DNA of 64,000 bases from Stenotrophomonas sp. BIGb0135. Its GTDB lineage: Bacteria > Pseudomonadota > Gammaproteobacteria > Xanthomonadales > Xanthomonadaceae. Positions 8,180 through 17,606 of this stretch are shown piece by piece; positions within the stretch are counted from its first letter, which is position 1, and the number at the start of each line of letters is the position of its first letter. The position numbers and the translations under genes were made by a program. The DNA lies in NCBI RefSeq assembly GCF_024810105.1, contig NZ_JANUDX010000004.1, forward strand, positions 248,001 to 312,000, written 5' to 3'. Under the pieces are notes generated by a model that searched no databases, was not told where the DNA came from, and worked only from the letters and a program-made list of their open reading frames with translations.

Positions 8180-8211
8180 AAAAAAAACGGCAGGGTTTCC
8201 CCTGCCGTTTT
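8180..8211 (-). terminator. rho-independent terminator of dcp
   Basis: The arms AAAACGGCAGGG (8184-8195) and CCCTGCCGTTTT (8200-8211) pair perfectly around a 4-nt loop. On the minus strand an eight-T run follows, 62 bp beyond the dcp stop. The A/T flanks on both sides would let it act in both directions. Two mutated copies of this hairpin occur in the upstream repeat units (near 7610-7640 and 7890-7925). Confidence 0.85.
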
Positions 8212-8272
8212 CGTTTTCAGCGTGCACCGGTGGAGGGTCCGACTCACGGTCGGCCCCCCAAGGTTCGCGCGG

Positions 8273-10429
8273 TTACTTCAGCCCGCGATTGACCAGCAGC
8301 GGTTCCACCGACGGATCCTTGCCGCGGAACTCGCGGTACAGATCCGCCAGCTCCACGCTGTTGCCGCGCGAGAGGATCTTGTCGCGGAACACCTGGCCGT
8401 TCTCCGGCGTCAGGCCGCCATGTTCCTTGAACCACTCGAAGGCATCATGGTCGAGCACTTCAGCCCAGAAGTAGGCGTAGTAACCGGCCGAATAGCCGCC
8501 GCCCCAGATGTGGTCGAAGTACGTGGTGCGGTAACGCGGCGGCACCTGCGCCAGGTCCACCTTGAACTTCTTCAACGCAGCCGCCTCAAACGGCGCCACG
8601 TCCTGCAGCGGCGCATCGGCCGGCTGGGTGTGCCAGGCCAGGTCCAACAGCGCCGCCGACAGGTACTCGGTGGTCGCATACCCCTGGTTGAAGGTGCGTG
8701 CCTTGAGGATCTTGTCGACCAGTGCCTGCGGCATCGGTTCGCCGGTCTTGTAGTTCTTCGCGTAGTTGGCGAAGACCTTCGGGTCCAGCGCCCAATGTTC
8801 GTTGAACTGCGACGGGAACTCCACGAAATCGCGCGAGGTGCTCGTGCCCGCGATCGACGGGTACTTCACCTTCGAGAACATGCCGTGCAGCGCGTGGCCG
8901 AACTCATGGAACATCGTGGTCACGTCATCGAAGCTGAGCAGCGCGGGCTGGCCGGCGGCGGGCTTGGTGAAGTTGCACACGTTGTAGACCACCGGCTTGG
9001 CACCGGTCAGGCCGTCCTGCTCGACGAACACGTCCATCCAGGCGCCACCGGACTTGCTGTCACGCTTGAAGTAGTCGGTGTAGAACAGCGCCAGCGAGGT
9101 GCCGTCCTTGTCGAACACTTCGTAGACCTTCATGTCCGGGTGGTAGGTCGGGATGTCGGTGCGCGGCTTGAACGTGATCCCGTACAGCTGGGTGGCGGCG
9201 TAGAAGACGCCGTTCTGCAGCACGTTGTCCATCTCGAAGTACGGCTTGATCTGCGACTCGTCCAGGTCGTACTGCGCCTTGCGCACCTGCTCGGCGTAGA
9301 AGTCCCAGTCGGACGCGGCGAGCTTGAAACCGCCCTTCTGTGCGTCGATCACCTTCTGCATTTCGCCGATCTCGCCACGCGCCTTCGCGGTGGCCGCCGG
9401 CACGGTGTCGGTCAGCAGCTTGAGCGCGGCGGCCGGGGTCTTGGCCATCTGGTCGGCCAGGCTGTAGGCGGCGTAGTTGTCGAAGCCAAGCAGCTTGGCC
9501 TTCTGCGCACGCAGCTGGGCCAGGCGCTGCACGGTCTGCCGGGTGTCGTTGGCATCGCCCTTCTCGGCGCGGGTTTCCGACGCCTTGAGCACCGCGGCGC
9601 GCTGGTCGCGGTCGCTCAGCGAGGCCAGCACCGGCTGCTGGGTGGTGTTCTGCAGCGGCAGCACGTACTTGCCGTCCAGCTTGCGGTCCTTGGCGTCGGC
9701 GGCGGCGGTGTTGATCGCATCCTCGTCCAGGCCGGCCAGCTTGGCCTTGTCGTCGACCACCACCGCACCGGCGGCCGTGGCGGCGACCAGTCGGGTGTGG
9801 AACTGGGTGGCCAGCGTGGTTTCTTCCACGTTGAGCTTGCGCAGCGCGGCCTTGTCGGCATCGTTGAGCTGCGCGCCGGCGCGCACGAATTCCTGGTAGT
9901 CACGCTCGACCAGGCGCAGCTGCACCGGATCCAGGCCCAGCGACTGGCGCTGGTCGTACACACTCTTGATGCGGGCAAACAGCTTCGGGTCGAGGTTGAT
10001 CTCGTCCTGGTGGTCGGCCAGCTTCGGCGCGACCTCTTCCTGGATCTTCTGGCGCGCATCGTTGGTATCGGCCTGAACCAGGCCGAAGAAGATGCGCGAC
10101 ACGCGGGTCAGGGTCTCGCCGCTGCGCTCGAGCGCTTCGATGGTGTTGTCGAAGGTGGCCGGCTCGGGGTTGTCGGCGATCTTGCGGACTTCGGCCAGGT
10201 GCTGCTTCATGCCTTCGTTGAAGGCCGGCAGGTAGTCACTGTCCTTGATCTTGTCGAAAGGCGGTGCCTGGAACGGCAGCGTGCTGGCGCTCAACAGGGG
10301 GTTGGTGGAGGCATCGGCCGGCTGCTGCGCGGCGGGGGTCTGGGTGTCGGACACGGGGGTGGACTCCTTGCCGGAACAGGCCGCCAGCGCCAGGCTGATG
10401 GCAGCGGCCAAAACTACGGTACGCGACAT
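8273..10429 (-). CDS. dcp: M3-family peptidyl-dipeptidase, lipoprotein
   Basis: This zinc metallopeptidase of the Dcp/oligopeptidase family removes dipeptides from the C-terminus of peptides. The zinc motif HEFGH is in MFHEFGHALHGMF at about residue 505, followed by the usual SIAGTSTSRDFVEFPSQFNEHW with the third zinc ligand Glu. The N-terminus MSRTVVLAAAISLALAACSG is a lipoprotein signal with Cys at the lipobox, so the enzyme is probably anchored in the envelope, unlike cytoplasmic E. coli Dcp. At 718 residues it has the usual family length plus a short linker. It is monocistronic, with a strong terminator downstream. Confidence 0.93.
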   Translation of the reverse strand: MSRTVVLAAAISLALAACSGKESTPVSDTQTPAAQQPADASTNPLLSASTLPFQAPPFDKIKDSDYLPAFNEGMKQHLAEVRKIADNPEPATFDNTIEALERSGETLTRVSRIFFGLVQADTNDARQKIQEEVAPKLADHQDEINLDPKLFARIKSVYDQRQSLGLDPVQLRLVERDYQEFVRAGAQLNDADKAALRKLNVEETTLATQFHTRLVAATAAGAVVVDDKAKLAGLDEDAINTAAADAKDRKLDGKYVLPLQNTTQQPVLASLSDRDQRAAVLKASETRAEKGDANDTRQTVQRLAQLRAQKAKLLGFDNYAAYSLADQMAKTPAAALKLLTDTVPAATAKARGEIGEMQKVIDAQKGGFKLAASDWDFYAEQVRKAQYDLDESQIKPYFEMDNVLQNGVFYAATQLYGITFKPRTDIPTYHPDMKVYEVFDKDGTSLALFYTDYFKRDSKSGGAWMDVFVEQDGLTGAKPVVYNVCNFTKPAAGQPALLSFDDVTTMFHEFGHALHGMFSKVKYPSIAGTSTSRDFVEFPSQFNEHWALDPKVFANYAKNYKTGEPMPQALVDKILKARTFNQGYATTEYLSAALLDLAWHTQPADAPLQDVAPFEAAALKKFKVDLAQVPPRYRTTYFDHIWGGGYSAGYYAYFWAEVLDHDAFEWFKEHGGLTPENGQVFRDKILSRGNSVELADLYREFRGKDPSVEPLLVNRGLK

Positions 10430-10571
10430 GAAACAGGCTCCTTGGAATGGGATGCGGCTGCGGAAAACCGCAGCCGATCACCCTACTCCGATTGCCCGCA
10501 GGCGGCATGTGCCGGACGTGGCGCATGGCTGTGCGGGCCCCGGCGCCAGCGCGGGCGGGGCCTGGTCCGGC

Positions 10572-11174
10572 TCACACGGTGCCGCGGTTCTTGCCCTGCC
10601 ACGGTCGGTAGTAGGCGCGGATGGCGGCCATGTCGGCGGCATCATCGCCACTGGAGTGGAACAGCGGGCCGATCCCGATGGTCTTCTCCGGGTAGTGGAA
10701 GTACGCCGCCAGCACCGGCACGTCGGCCATCCGCGCGATCTTCAGGAAACCGGCCTTCCAGTGGGTGACCGCCTTGCGGGTGCCCTCGGGGGTGATGGCG
10801 TACCACATGCGCTCGGAATTGCGGATCAGGCTGACCGCCTGTTCCACGGTGCCCTGCGGCGAACTGCGGTCCAGCGGGATCACCCCCAGCGCGCGCAGCA
10901 ACGGCGACAGCGGCCACCAGAACAGCGAGGCCTTGCCCAGCACCTTGACCTGCATGCCCAGCGCGATCTTGGCCGCCATGCCCCAGAACCCGTCCCAATT
11001 GGACGAATGCGGGGCAACGATGAACACCAGTTTGGGCACGTCCGGGAAGGTGCCCACCACCTTCCAGCCGCCCAGGCGCAGGGTGCAGCGGGCCAGCCAG
11101 CGCAGGAAACGGTTGGGTTTGACCTGCGGCATGTTGGGCGGCACAGCCGGCAGCAGCGGACTTCGGTTGTTCAA
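10572..11174 (-). CDS. PlsC-like 1-acyl-glycerol-3-phosphate acyltransferase family protein
   Basis: The 200-residue protein carries the acyltransferase HX4D motif in IVAPHSSNWDGFWG and the second block ITPEGTRKAVTHWKAGF (the EGTR box). Such enzymes transfer acyl groups to lysophosphatidate or related lipids at the inner membrane. The start is a TTG at 11172-11174. A strong Shine-Dalgarno-like GGGAG lies 7 bp upstream, inside the 3' end of arfB, while the alternative ATG at 11132 has no ribosome site. The 4-bp gap to arfB implies cotranscription and coupled translation. The lipid substrate cannot be told from sequence. A CGGCTGCGG/CCGCAGCCG hairpin (10454-10476) lies downstream. Confidence 0.85.
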   Translation of the reverse strand: MNNRSPLLPAVPPNMPQVKPNRFLRWLARCTLRLGGWKVVGTFPDVPKLVFIVAPHSSNWDGFWGMAAKIALGMQVKVLGKASLFWWPLSPLLRALGVIPLDRSSPQGTVEQAVSLIRNSERMWYAITPEGTRKAVTHWKAGFLKIARMADVPVLAAYFHYPEKTIGIGPLFHSSGDDAADMAAIRAYYRPWQGKNRGTV

Positions 11175-11178
11175 GCAA

Positions 11179-11610
11179 TCACTCCCAATTGCGTGTGGTG
11201 CGTCCGCGCTTGATCTGCGCGCGGCCCTTTTTCTCGTCCAGGCGGCGCAGCTTGGCCCCGTACGAGGGCTTGGTGGCCACGCGTGGCTTGGGCACGCTCA
11301 GGCTCTCCTGGATGAACGCGGCCAGGCGCTCGCGGGCGTCGTCGCGGTTGCGGTCCTGGGTCCGGAAACGCTGCGCATCGATCACCAGCACGCCGTCGCC
11401 GGTCATGCGCCGGTCGCGCCGGGCCAGCAGGCGCGAGCGCAGCGGCTCGGGCAGCGACGGCGAGCCGGCCACGTCGAACCGCAGCTCCACGGCGGTGGAC
11501 ACCTTGTTCACGTTCTGGCCGCCGGCACCGCTGGCGCGCACGAAGCGTTCGACCAGTTCCGCATCGGGAATGGACAGGTGTGCGCTGATGGTGACGGGTC
11601 CGAGAGCCAT
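11179..11610 (-). CDS. arfB: alternative ribosome-rescue factor (peptidyl-tRNA hydrolase ArfB)
   Basis: ArfB hydrolyses peptidyl-tRNA on stalled ribosomes independently of a stop codon. The protein is 143 residues. The catalytic GGQ is at residues 30-32 in ASGAGGQNVNKVSTAVELRF. The C-terminal tail is rich in Lys and Arg (KKGRAQIKRGRTTRNW), as needed to probe the empty mRNA channel. An alternative ATG three codons upstream (11619) is possible. It is the first gene of a two-gene unit with the acyltransferase. Confidence 0.92.
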   Translation of the reverse strand: MALGPVTISAHLSIPDAELVERFVRASGAGGQNVNKVSTAVELRFDVAGSPSLPEPLRSRLLARRDRRMTGDGVLVIDAQRFRTQDRNRDDARERLAAFIQESLSVPKPRVATKPSYGAKLRRLDEKKGRAQIKRGRTTRNWE

Positions 11611-11749
11611 GGGCGGCATTGTAAAGGCAGGACCGCTGTCGAGGGTGAGCGCAAGATCCCCGATGACGCCGATAACGTCCGTCATATGCGGTCCGATGAC
11701 GTCTTCGCGGGTATCCTCGTACTTCCATGCAACGCAGGATGCCCCGCAC

Positions 11750-12313
11750 ATGCTTTCGATTCGTCCCCTGGCCCGGCTCGGCCTGATCCTCGCCCTCGGC
11801 CTGGCCGCCGCCGCGCCCGCACTGGCCACGCCGCCCTCCGATGCCGACGTCAACCGGTTGCTGGCCGCCTCGCGTGCGCAGAGCCTGCTGGACGGCATGC
11901 TGCCGCAGCTGGAAGCGATGCAGCGCCAGCAGTTCGAACAGATTGCCCAGCGCCGACCGCTGGATGCCGGCCAGATCGAGCAGCTCAAGCGGATGGAGCA
12001 ACGCACCAACGCCACCATCCGCAAGGCGCTGTCGTGGCAGGAGCTGCGGCCGATGTATGTGGACCTCTACAAGAAGAGCTTCAGCAAGGAAGACGTGCTG
12101 GCAATGGCCGAGTTCTACGAGAGTGCGGCCGGGCAGAGCCTGCTCGACAAGACCCCGGTGCTGATGCAGAACGTCATGGTGGCCATCCGCCAACGGATGG
12201 ACCCGCTGTTGGCTGATCTGGAAAAGGACATGCAGGCGATCGTGAATGAACGGTCGCTCCCGGCCAACAACGGGAACCCGCCGGTGGTCGACGTGCCCGA
12301 ACCGCGCAGGTAA
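11750..12313 (+). CDS. DUF2059-domain secreted protein
   Basis: A 187-residue exported protein with an N-terminal signal peptide (LARLGLILALGLAAAAPALA). The body is helical and contains the DUF2059 pattern: WQELRPMYVDLYKKSFSKED, LAMAEFYESAAGQSLLDKTP, then VMVAIRQRMDPLLADLEKDM. The family function is unknown; members are periplasmic. The gene is divergent from arfB across about 139 bp. It has no obvious operon partner, since a GTAG repeat and the convergent truC follow. Confidence 0.85.
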   Translation: MLSIRPLARLGLILALGLAAAAPALATPPSDADVNRLLAASRAQSLLDGMLPQLEAMQRQQFEQIAQRRPLDAGQIEQLKRMEQRTNATIRKALSWQELRPMYVDLYKKSFSKEDVLAMAEFYESAAGQSLLDKTPVLMQNVMVAIRQRMDPLLADLEKDMQAIVNERSLPANNGNPPVVDVPEPRR

Positions 12314-12343
12314 GGCCACTCTCGGCGGGCCGCGCAGCTTTTC

Positions 12344-12366
12344 AGCCGACCAACGGTCGGCTCTAC
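12344..12366. repeat. SMAG-type palindromic repeat
   Basis: AGCCGACC-AAC-GGTCGGCT followed by CTAC (the complement of GTAG). This is the small dispersed GTAG palindrome of Stenotrophomonas, placed between two convergent genes. It could act as a 3' hairpin for both. Confidence 0.8.
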
Positions 12367-12379
12367 GGGGTCGGCGCGG

Positions 12380-13159
12380 TCACACCACGTCCCAGCCGAA
12401 CAGATCCATCGCCTTGCGGAACTCGCCGTCCACCGGCGCGCTGACGTCCATCGTGGTGCCGTCCGGGTGCGGAAAGCGCAGCCGCTCGGCGTGCAGCAGC
12501 ATGCGGTGGATGCCCTGCATGCGGAAACTGCGGTTGTGGCGGCCATCGCCGTGGCTGGTGTCGCCGATGAGGTGGTGGGACAGGTGCTTGAGGTGGCGGC
12601 GGATCTGGCGGAAGCGGCCGGTCTGCGGCTGGCAGCGCAGCAGCGCGTAGCGCGAGGTTTCGAACTCGCCCACCGGGACGGCGATCTCGCCCACGGCCAC
12701 GCGCTGGAAATGGGTGATGGCCTGCTTCTTCACCGGCTTGCCGGGGCCGCCATCGAGGTCATGGTCGACGGTGAAGATTTCTTCGGCCGGCCAGCCACGG
12801 CAGATCGCCAGGTAGTCCTTGGTCACGTCGCCGCCCATCAGCGCCTTGCCCAGCACGCTGGCGCTGTCGCGATCGAAGGCCAGCAGCAGGCAGCCGCTGG
12901 TGGCGCGGTCGAGCCGGTGTACCAGGAAGATCGGCTTGCCGAGCTGGTCGCGCAGGCGATCGGCGAGGAAGTCGTCTTCGCCACGCGCCAGCTTGCTGTC
13001 ATGGACCATCAGCCCGGCGGGCTTGTTGACCACGGCCAGGCGGTCGTCCACGTGCAGCAACTGCAGGGGGGCCACGGCGGACGCGGGAAGGGTTGCGGTG
13101 TCGGTATCGATGTCGTTCACCGACCGATTATCCCCGCCCGCCGCAGGCAGCGCCATCAA
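12380..13159 (-). CDS. truC: tRNA pseudouridine(65) synthase-like, RluA family
   Basis: The protein isomerises uridine to pseudouridine in RNA. The catalytic Asp lies in HRLDRATSGCLLL, and the C-terminal half contains QTGRFRQIRRHLKHLSHHLIGD and GIHRMLLHAERLRFPHP, which fit TruC better than RluA/C/D. There is no S4 domain, as in TruC. The longest start is used (259 residues). A GTG at 13120 with a GGGGA element upstream would give 246 residues and may be the true start, since the conserved part begins LQLLHVDDRLAVVNKP. The gene follows the methyltransferase by 7 bp and is probably in the ubiJ-ubiB unit. Confidence 0.88.
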   Translation of the reverse strand: MMALPAAGGDNRSVNDIDTDTATLPASAVAPLQLLHVDDRLAVVNKPAGLMVHDSKLARGEDDFLADRLRDQLGKPIFLVHRLDRATSGCLLLAFDRDSASVLGKALMGGDVTKDYLAICRGWPAEEIFTVDHDLDGGPGKPVKKQAITHFQRVAVGEIAVPVGEFETSRYALLRCQPQTGRFRQIRRHLKHLSHHLIGDTSHGDGRHNRSFRMQGIHRMLLHAERLRFPHPDGTTMDVSAPVDGEFRKAMDLFGWDVV

Positions 13160-13166
13160 GCGGGAT

Positions 13167-13751
13167 TCAGGCGACGTCGCGCACCGCGATCAGTTCGCCG
13201 TTGCCGATCGGCACCCGCACACAATGGAATTGCGGATCGCCGCGCACCTGCGCCTCGAAGGCAGCCATCTGGTCGGCATGCGAGACAGCGTTGTCGACCA
13301 CCAGCAGGCCACCGGGACGCAGCACGCGACGCAGGTCCGGCCACCAGCCCAGGTACTGGCTGCGTTCGGAATCCAGGAACAGCAGGTCGATACTGGCCTC
13401 GGCCGCAGCGCGCAGCCACGCACCGGCATCGATGTGGACCAGCTCGATCTGCGCAGCCAGGCCGCTGCGCGCGAAGGTGTCCCTCGCCAGGGCGATCTTG
13501 TCGGCCGCGTACTCCAGCGTGGTGACCTGCCCGCCGATGGCAGCGCATGCTTCGGCCAGCCACAGCGTGGAATAGCCGTTGGAGGTGCCGATCTCCAGCA
13601 CCCGCCGCGCGCCGGTGGCGCGCACCAGCACCCCCAGCAACTCGCCGGTGTCCGGGGTGATGTTGAGCATGCGCTGGGCGCGCTCGGGGTGGGTGGCGTC
13701 GTTGTCGGCGCCGAAGCGGGCCAGTTCGTCCTTGAGCGCCTGCAGCGTCAT
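13167..13751 (-). CDS. SAM-dependent O-methyltransferase, class 3
   Basis: A 194-residue methyltransferase of the catechol/caffeoyl-CoA O-methyltransferase type. The SAM-binding motif I is VLEIGTSNGYSTLWLAEA, the acidic end of strand 2 is TTLEYAADKIALA, the metal-binding region is DLLFLDSERSQYLGWW, and DNAV follows. The ATG at 13751 lies 1 bp after the ubiB stop, implying translational coupling. A longer reading frame upstream is discarded because it would overlap ubiB. The position after ubiJ-ubiB might suggest a role in quinone metabolism, but the sequence is not UbiG or UbiE, so the substrate is unknown. Confidence 0.87.
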   Translation of the reverse strand: MTLQALKDELARFGADNDATHPERAQRMLNITPDTGELLGVLVRATGARRVLEIGTSNGYSTLWLAEACAAIGGQVTTLEYAADKIALARDTFARSGLAAQIELVHIDAGAWLRAAAEASIDLLFLDSERSQYLGWWPDLRRVLRPGGLLVVDNAVSHADQMAAFEAQVRGDPQFHCVRVPIGNGELIAVRDVA

Positions 13752-13752
13752 C

Positions 13753-15411
13753 TCAGCGGCGCCACCAGGCGCTGGCCAGCGAGAACAGGCCGGCCACGCC
13801 ACTCACCCAGCTCCACACCGGCGCATCACCGAAATACCAGCCGCCCGGCTGCATGCCGTACAGCACCGCCGCGACAATCAGCAGGCCGACGCCGGCGATC
13901 GCCGCCACCGCGCGCTTCTGCAGTTTCTGCAGGTTGGTATTGAGCGCGACCAGGTCCTGCGAGCGCATCGACAGCTCGTGCCCGCCATCCACCTGCTGCT
14001 TCAGCCAGGCGTGCACCAGGCGCGGCATGTCCGGGGTGTGGGTCATGATTTCCGGCAGCCGCTTGCGCAGCTCCTTCAGCACCCGGCGCGGGCTGTAGCG
14101 CTCGCGCAGGATGCGCTCGAGCACCGGCCGCGCCACCGCCCAGATGTCCAGTTCCGGATCGAGCTGGCGGCCCACGCCTTCGATGTTGAGCAGGGTCTTC
14201 TGCAGCAGGATCAGCTGCGGCTGCAGGGTCAGCTCGTAGCGCTGGGCCACGCGGAACAGCTTGATCAGCACTTCGGCCAGCGAAATCTGCGACAGCGGCC
14301 GGGTGAAGTAGGGCTCGCACACCGAACGCGCCGCCGCTTCCAGCTCGTCGATGCGCACGTTGTTGGGCATCCAGCCGGCCTCGACATGGAGCTCGGCCAT
14401 GCGCCGGTAGTCCTTGTTGAAGATGGCCATGAAATTCTCGGCCAGGTAGTACTGATCTTCCTGCGAGAGCTGGCCCATGATGCCGAAGTCCAGCGCGATG
14501 AAGCGCGGGTTGTCGCGGCGCGCCGGATCGATATCGACCCAGATGTTGCCGGCGTGCGCATCGGCGTGGAAGAAGTTGTCGCGGAACACCTGGGTGTAGA
14601 ACACCCGCACGCCCTTGGCGGCCAGCGCCTTGCGATCGATGCCGGCCTTGTCCAGCGCAGCGATGTCGTCGGACGGAATGCCCCACACCCGCTCCAGGGT
14701 CAGCGCGCGTTCGGCGGTGTGGCTCCAGATCACTTCCGGCACGTACAGATCGTCCGAATCGACCCAGTTGCGGCGCAGTACGCTGGCATTGGCGCCTTCG
14801 CGCTGCAGGTCCAGCTCGGCGGCGAGGGTGTTCTCGACCTCGGCCACCACTTCGCGCGGGCGGATCTTGTCGGCGCGCGGATGGGCGCGCTCGACCAGCG
14901 CGGCGGCCGAGGTGAGCAGCGCGATGTCGGCGTCGATCTGCCGTTCGATGTCCGGGCGCAGCACCTTGACCACTACCTGGCGGCCGTCGGCCAGCGTGGC
15001 CGCATGCACCTGGGCGATCGAGGCCGAGGCCAGCGGCTGCAGGTCGAAGCTGGCGAACGCCTCGCTGACCGGGCGGCCGAGCGCCTGCTCGACGATGCGC
15101 TGGGCGGTCGCGCCGTCGAACGGCTTGACCCGGTCCTGCAGCAGGGTGAGTTCATTGGCCACGTCGGCCGGGATCAGGTCGCGGCGGGTCGACAGGATCT
15201 GCCCGAACTTGACGAAGATCGGGCCGAGGTCCTGCAGCGCCAGACGCAGCCGGGCGCCGCGCGACTGCGCGGCGATATCGGCCGAGGCGCGTGGCACGAA
15301 CGGCTTGGCCAGGCGCAGCCAGCGCTCGAGCGGGGTGCCCTGCAGCAGGTCGTCCAGGCGGTAGCGCAGGATCACGCGGCCGATGCGGGTGGCGCGGAAC
15401 ATCGCCTTCAT
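13753..15411 (-). CDS. ubiB: ubiquinone biosynthesis protein UbiB (ABC1/COQ8 atypical kinase)
   Basis: A 552-residue member of the UbiB/COQ8 family needed for ubiquinone synthesis. The family KxGQ motif is in [16 protein letters not shown]. The ATP-binding Lys is in VVVKVLRPD, the HADAHAGN catalytic loop in [14 protein letters not shown], and the metal-binding DFG in ALDFGIMG. Two hydrophobic segments end the protein (near 500-545), as in E. coli UbiB, and anchor it to the inner membrane. The ATG at 15411 overlaps the ubiJ stop by 4 bp. A much longer upstream reading is rejected because it runs through ubiJ. Confidence 0.95.
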   Translation of the reverse strand: MKAMFRATRIGRVILRYRLDDLLQGTPLERWLRLAKPFVPRASADIAAQSRGARLRLALQDLGPIFVKFGQILSTRRDLIPADVANELTLLQDRVKPFDGATAQRIVEQALGRPVSEAFASFDLQPLASASIAQVHAATLADGRQVVVKVLRPDIERQIDADIALLTSAAALVERAHPRADKIRPREVVAEVENTLAAELDLQREGANASVLRRNWVDSDDLYVPEVIWSHTAERALTLERVWGIPSDDIAALDKAGIDRKALAAKGVRVFYTQVFRDNFFHADAHAGNIWVDIDPARRDNPRFIALDFGIMGQLSQEDQYYLAENFMAIFNKDYRRMAELHVEAGWMPNNVRIDELEAAARSVCEPYFTRPLSQISLAEVLIKLFRVAQRYELTLQPQLILLQKTLLNIEGVGRQLDPELDIWAVARPVLERILRERYSPRRVLKELRKRLPEIMTHTPDMPRLVHAWLKQQVDGGHELSMRSQDLVALNTNLQKLQKRAVAAIAGVGLLIVAAVLYGMQPGGWYFGDAPVWSWVSGVAGLFSLASAWWRR

Positions 15412-16049
15412 GCGCGCACCTGGCGCAGGCGCTGCACGCGCACGGCGATGCGTTCCACATCGTCGCGCATCACGTCCACGTCGTCGTGGAAGGCTTCCAG
15501 TTCTGCTCGCGGTACCACGTCGCGCGACTCCTCGGTGACATATTCGGCGGCGCTGTGCGCCAGGTCGGACGCGCCGCGGCGCGCATGCTGCAGGGCCGAG
15601 CGCAGGCTGTTGGCGACCTGCACCCCCAGCACCTCGCCGAACACGCGCACGAACGGCTGCTGCCAGTCCGGATCGAAACGGGTGGCCAACTGCTGCAGGC
15701 GCCGGGCCAGCTCGGCATCGCCGGAGACCTTGACCCGCCCGGCCGGCGCATCGCCGCCGCGGCGGGCGTTGGCCAGGAACGGCAACTGCGCCAGTACCCC
15801 GCCCAGCGTGCTGCGTACGGCCAGGTCCGGCTCCTGCTGCGGGTCGACCGGGCCCACGGTCAGCCGCTCGCCGTCCACCCCGATCCGCATCGCCAGCGCG
15901 GGCGACTCCAGGGTCAGGGCGATGTGGCGGCCATCCAGCGCGCCCAACGCGGCGCGGGTGTCCGGGTCCAGTGCCAGCGCGCGGTTGAGCGCCAGTTGCA
16001 GCGCATTGCCGGCCAGCGGCTTGAGGGAACTGAGGAGGGAACGGGCCAT
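15408..16049 (-). CDS. ubiJ: ubiquinone biosynthesis accessory factor UbiJ (SCP2 domain)
   Basis: A 213-residue accessory factor that binds hydrophobic ubiquinone intermediates for the Ubi enzyme complex. The N-terminal half is an SCP2-like lipid-binding fold ([20 protein letters not shown] through [17 protein letters not shown]). The C-terminal part is a helical region with acidic/basic heptads ([25 protein letters not shown]), probably a coiled coil. The gene is immediately upstream of ubiB with an ATGA overlap. In enterobacteria ubiE precedes ubiJ. Here ubiE is absent and the divergent gene is ddlA. Confidence 0.9.
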   Translation of the reverse strand: MARSLLSSLKPLAGNALQLALNRALALDPDTRAALGALDGRHIALTLESPALAMRIGVDGERLTVGPVDPQQEPDLAVRSTLGGVLAQLPFLANARRGGDAPAGRVKVSGDAELARRLQQLATRFDPDWQQPFVRVFGEVLGVQVANSLRSALQHARRGASDLAHSAAEYVTEESRDVVPRAELEAFHDDVDVMRDDVERIAVRVQRLRQVRA

Positions 16050-16190
16050 CGCTGCATTCTACTCGGCCCATGGCAGCGGCGGACCCCGCGCGCGCGTCGA
16101 GGCTGACGCGATCATGAAGGCCGGTTGCGCCGCCGGCCGCTGACCGGTTCATGCTATGCGGCCCACATCAGGCGCAGGAGCGGCAACAGC

Positions 16191-17291
16191 ATGGGCAAGA
16201 CCCGGGTAGGCATCATCTTCGGTGGCCGTTCGGCCGAGCATGAGGTTTCGCTGCAGTCGGCGAAGAACATCGTGGACGCCTTGGACACGACACGCTTCGA
16301 CGTGACCCTGATCGGCATCGACAAGCAGGGCCAATGGCATGTCAGCGACCCGCAGGCGTTCCTGCTGCACGCCGAGGATCCGGCCCGGATCGCGCTGAAC
16401 CCCTCGGGCAACGCCTTGGCCGTGCGCCCCGGGCTGGAGCACCAGCAACTGGTGCCCACCGACCCGGCCACGGCACTGGAACAGATCGACGTGGTGTTCC
16501 CGATCGTGCACGGCACGCTGGGCGAGGACGGTTCCCTGCAGGGCCTGCTGCGCATGGCCAACCTGCCCTTCGTCGGCTCCGGCGTGCTCGGCTCGGCGGT
16601 GGCGATGGACAAGGACGTGGCCAAGCGCCTGCTGCGCGACGCCGGCCTGGCCGTGGCGCCGTTCGCCTGCTTCAACCGGGCCAGCGCGGCCGACGCCGAC
16701 TACGCCGCGCTGGTGGCGCAACTGGGCTCGCCGCTGTTCGTCAAACCGGCCAACCAGGGCTCGTCGGTGGGCGTGAGCAAGGTGCACGACGCGCGGGAAT
16801 TCCACGAGGCCCTCGCGCTGGCACTGTCCTACGACCACAAGGCGCTGGTGGAAACGGCGATCGAGGGACGCGAGATCGAATGCGCCGTCCTTGGCAACGA
16901 GCACCCCGAAGCCAGCGTGTGCGGCGAGGTGGTGGTGCACGACGCGTTCTATTCCTACGCCACCAAGTACATCAGCGAGACCGGCGCCGACGTGGTGGTG
17001 CCGGCGGACATCAGCGACGCCGACCAGCAGCGCATCCGCGACATCGCCGTGCGGGCCTACCAGGCGCTGGACTGCGCCGGGCTGGCGCGGGTGGATGTGT
17101 TCCTCGGCCGCGACGGTGAGGTGGTGATCAACGAGATCAACACCCTGCCCGGCTTCACCCGGATCAGCATGTACCCCAAGTTGTGGGCCGCCAGCGGCCT
17201 GGGCTACACCGCGCTGATCACCCGGCTGCTGGAACTGGCCCTGCAGCGGCATGCGCGCGAACGCGCATTGCGCAGCTCGATCATGGCCTGA
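16191..17291 (+). CDS. ddlA: D-alanine--D-alanine ligase A
   Basis: This ATP-grasp enzyme joins two D-Ala molecules for peptidoglycan precursors. The N-terminal [20 protein letters not shown] is diagnostic. [27 protein letters not shown] and the C-terminal metal site [21 protein letters not shown] are all intact. The length is 366 residues, matching E. coli DdlA (364) rather than the shorter DdlB usually found in the ftsQAZ cluster. The ATG at 16191 is preceded by GCAGGAG at a suitable distance. It is divergent from ubiJ across about 140 bp. Confidence 0.95.
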   Translation: MGKTRVGIIFGGRSAEHEVSLQSAKNIVDALDTTRFDVTLIGIDKQGQWHVSDPQAFLLHAEDPARIALNPSGNALAVRPGLEHQQLVPTDPATALEQIDVVFPIVHGTLGEDGSLQGLLRMANLPFVGSGVLGSAVAMDKDVAKRLLRDAGLAVAPFACFNRASAADADYAALVAQLGSPLFVKPANQGSSVGVSKVHDAREFHEALALALSYDHKALVETAIEGREIECAVLGNEHPEASVCGEVVVHDAFYSYATKYISETGADVVVPADISDADQQRIRDIAVRAYQALDCAGLARVDVFLGRDGEVVINEINTLPGFTRISMYPKLWAASGLGYTALITRLLELALQRHARERALRSSIMA

Positions 17292-17345
17292 TACGACGAC
17301 GGCCCGACGCGCTTTCGCACGCCAGGCCGTCGCAAGGCACTGCCT

Positions 17346-17383
17346 GGGCAACCCGCGCTGGAGAGAGGTAGCGCGGGTTGCCC
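17346..17383. terminator. hairpin between ddlA and the DUF1328 gene
   Basis: GGGCAACCCGCGCT (17346-17359) pairs perfectly with AGCGCGGGTTGCCC (17370-17383) around a purine-rich 10-nt loop. The right arm lies inside a GTAG-type repeat. There is no U tract. It probably serves as a 3' boundary for both convergent transcripts. Confidence 0.55.
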
Positions 17384-17389
17384 GGCAGA

Positions 17390-17545
17390 CTAACCTCGCT
17401 TGCGGAACATCGACACCACCGCCAGGATCAGGAACACCACGAACAGGATCCAGGCGATGTTGCTGGCGGCACCGGCGATGCCGGAGAAACCAAGCACCGC
17501 CGCGATGATGGCGATGACGAAAAAGATAACGGCGTAATGCAGCAT
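17390..17545 (-). CDS. DUF1328 small membrane protein
   Basis: A 51-residue protein made almost wholly of two membrane helices ([21 protein letters not shown] and [19 protein letters not shown]) and ending FRKRG. Length, the GxAG turn and the basic tail match the YtjA/DUF1328 family, often linked to envelope stress in proteobacteria. The ATG at 17545 is chosen because it places the first helix at the N-terminus. The longer upstream frame adds an unrelated polar leader. The gene follows oleD by 62 bp on the same strand, but is probably separately expressed. Confidence 0.85.
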   Translation of the reverse strand: MLHYAVIFFVIAIIAAVLGFSGIAGAASNIAWILFVVFLILAVVSMFRKRG

Positions 17546-17606
17546 GTCGATCCTCGCGTAATGCGTGCCGGATTGGCGTGCTGCCATGGTGGCCAGAAGC
17601 CGGTGT

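Larger units (their letters stand above)
7187..8183. repeat. non-coding repeat array of about 280-bp units
   Basis: About 1 kb without a credible gene. It has three imperfect direct repeats of a composite unit: a 97-bp inverted repeat, a degenerate or intact terminator-like A/T-flanked hairpin, a GGCCTGCGGCCGCC block, and a block related to GGGCCCAGCGCCCAACCCACC. Two opposite-facing copies of the last block (near 7224 and 7321) precede an inverted copy near 7411-7443. Unit spacing is 279 and 287 bp. Reading frames open through it are low-complexity (Pro/Ala/Arg) and repeat with the DNA, so they are not called as genes. Confidence 0.8.
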
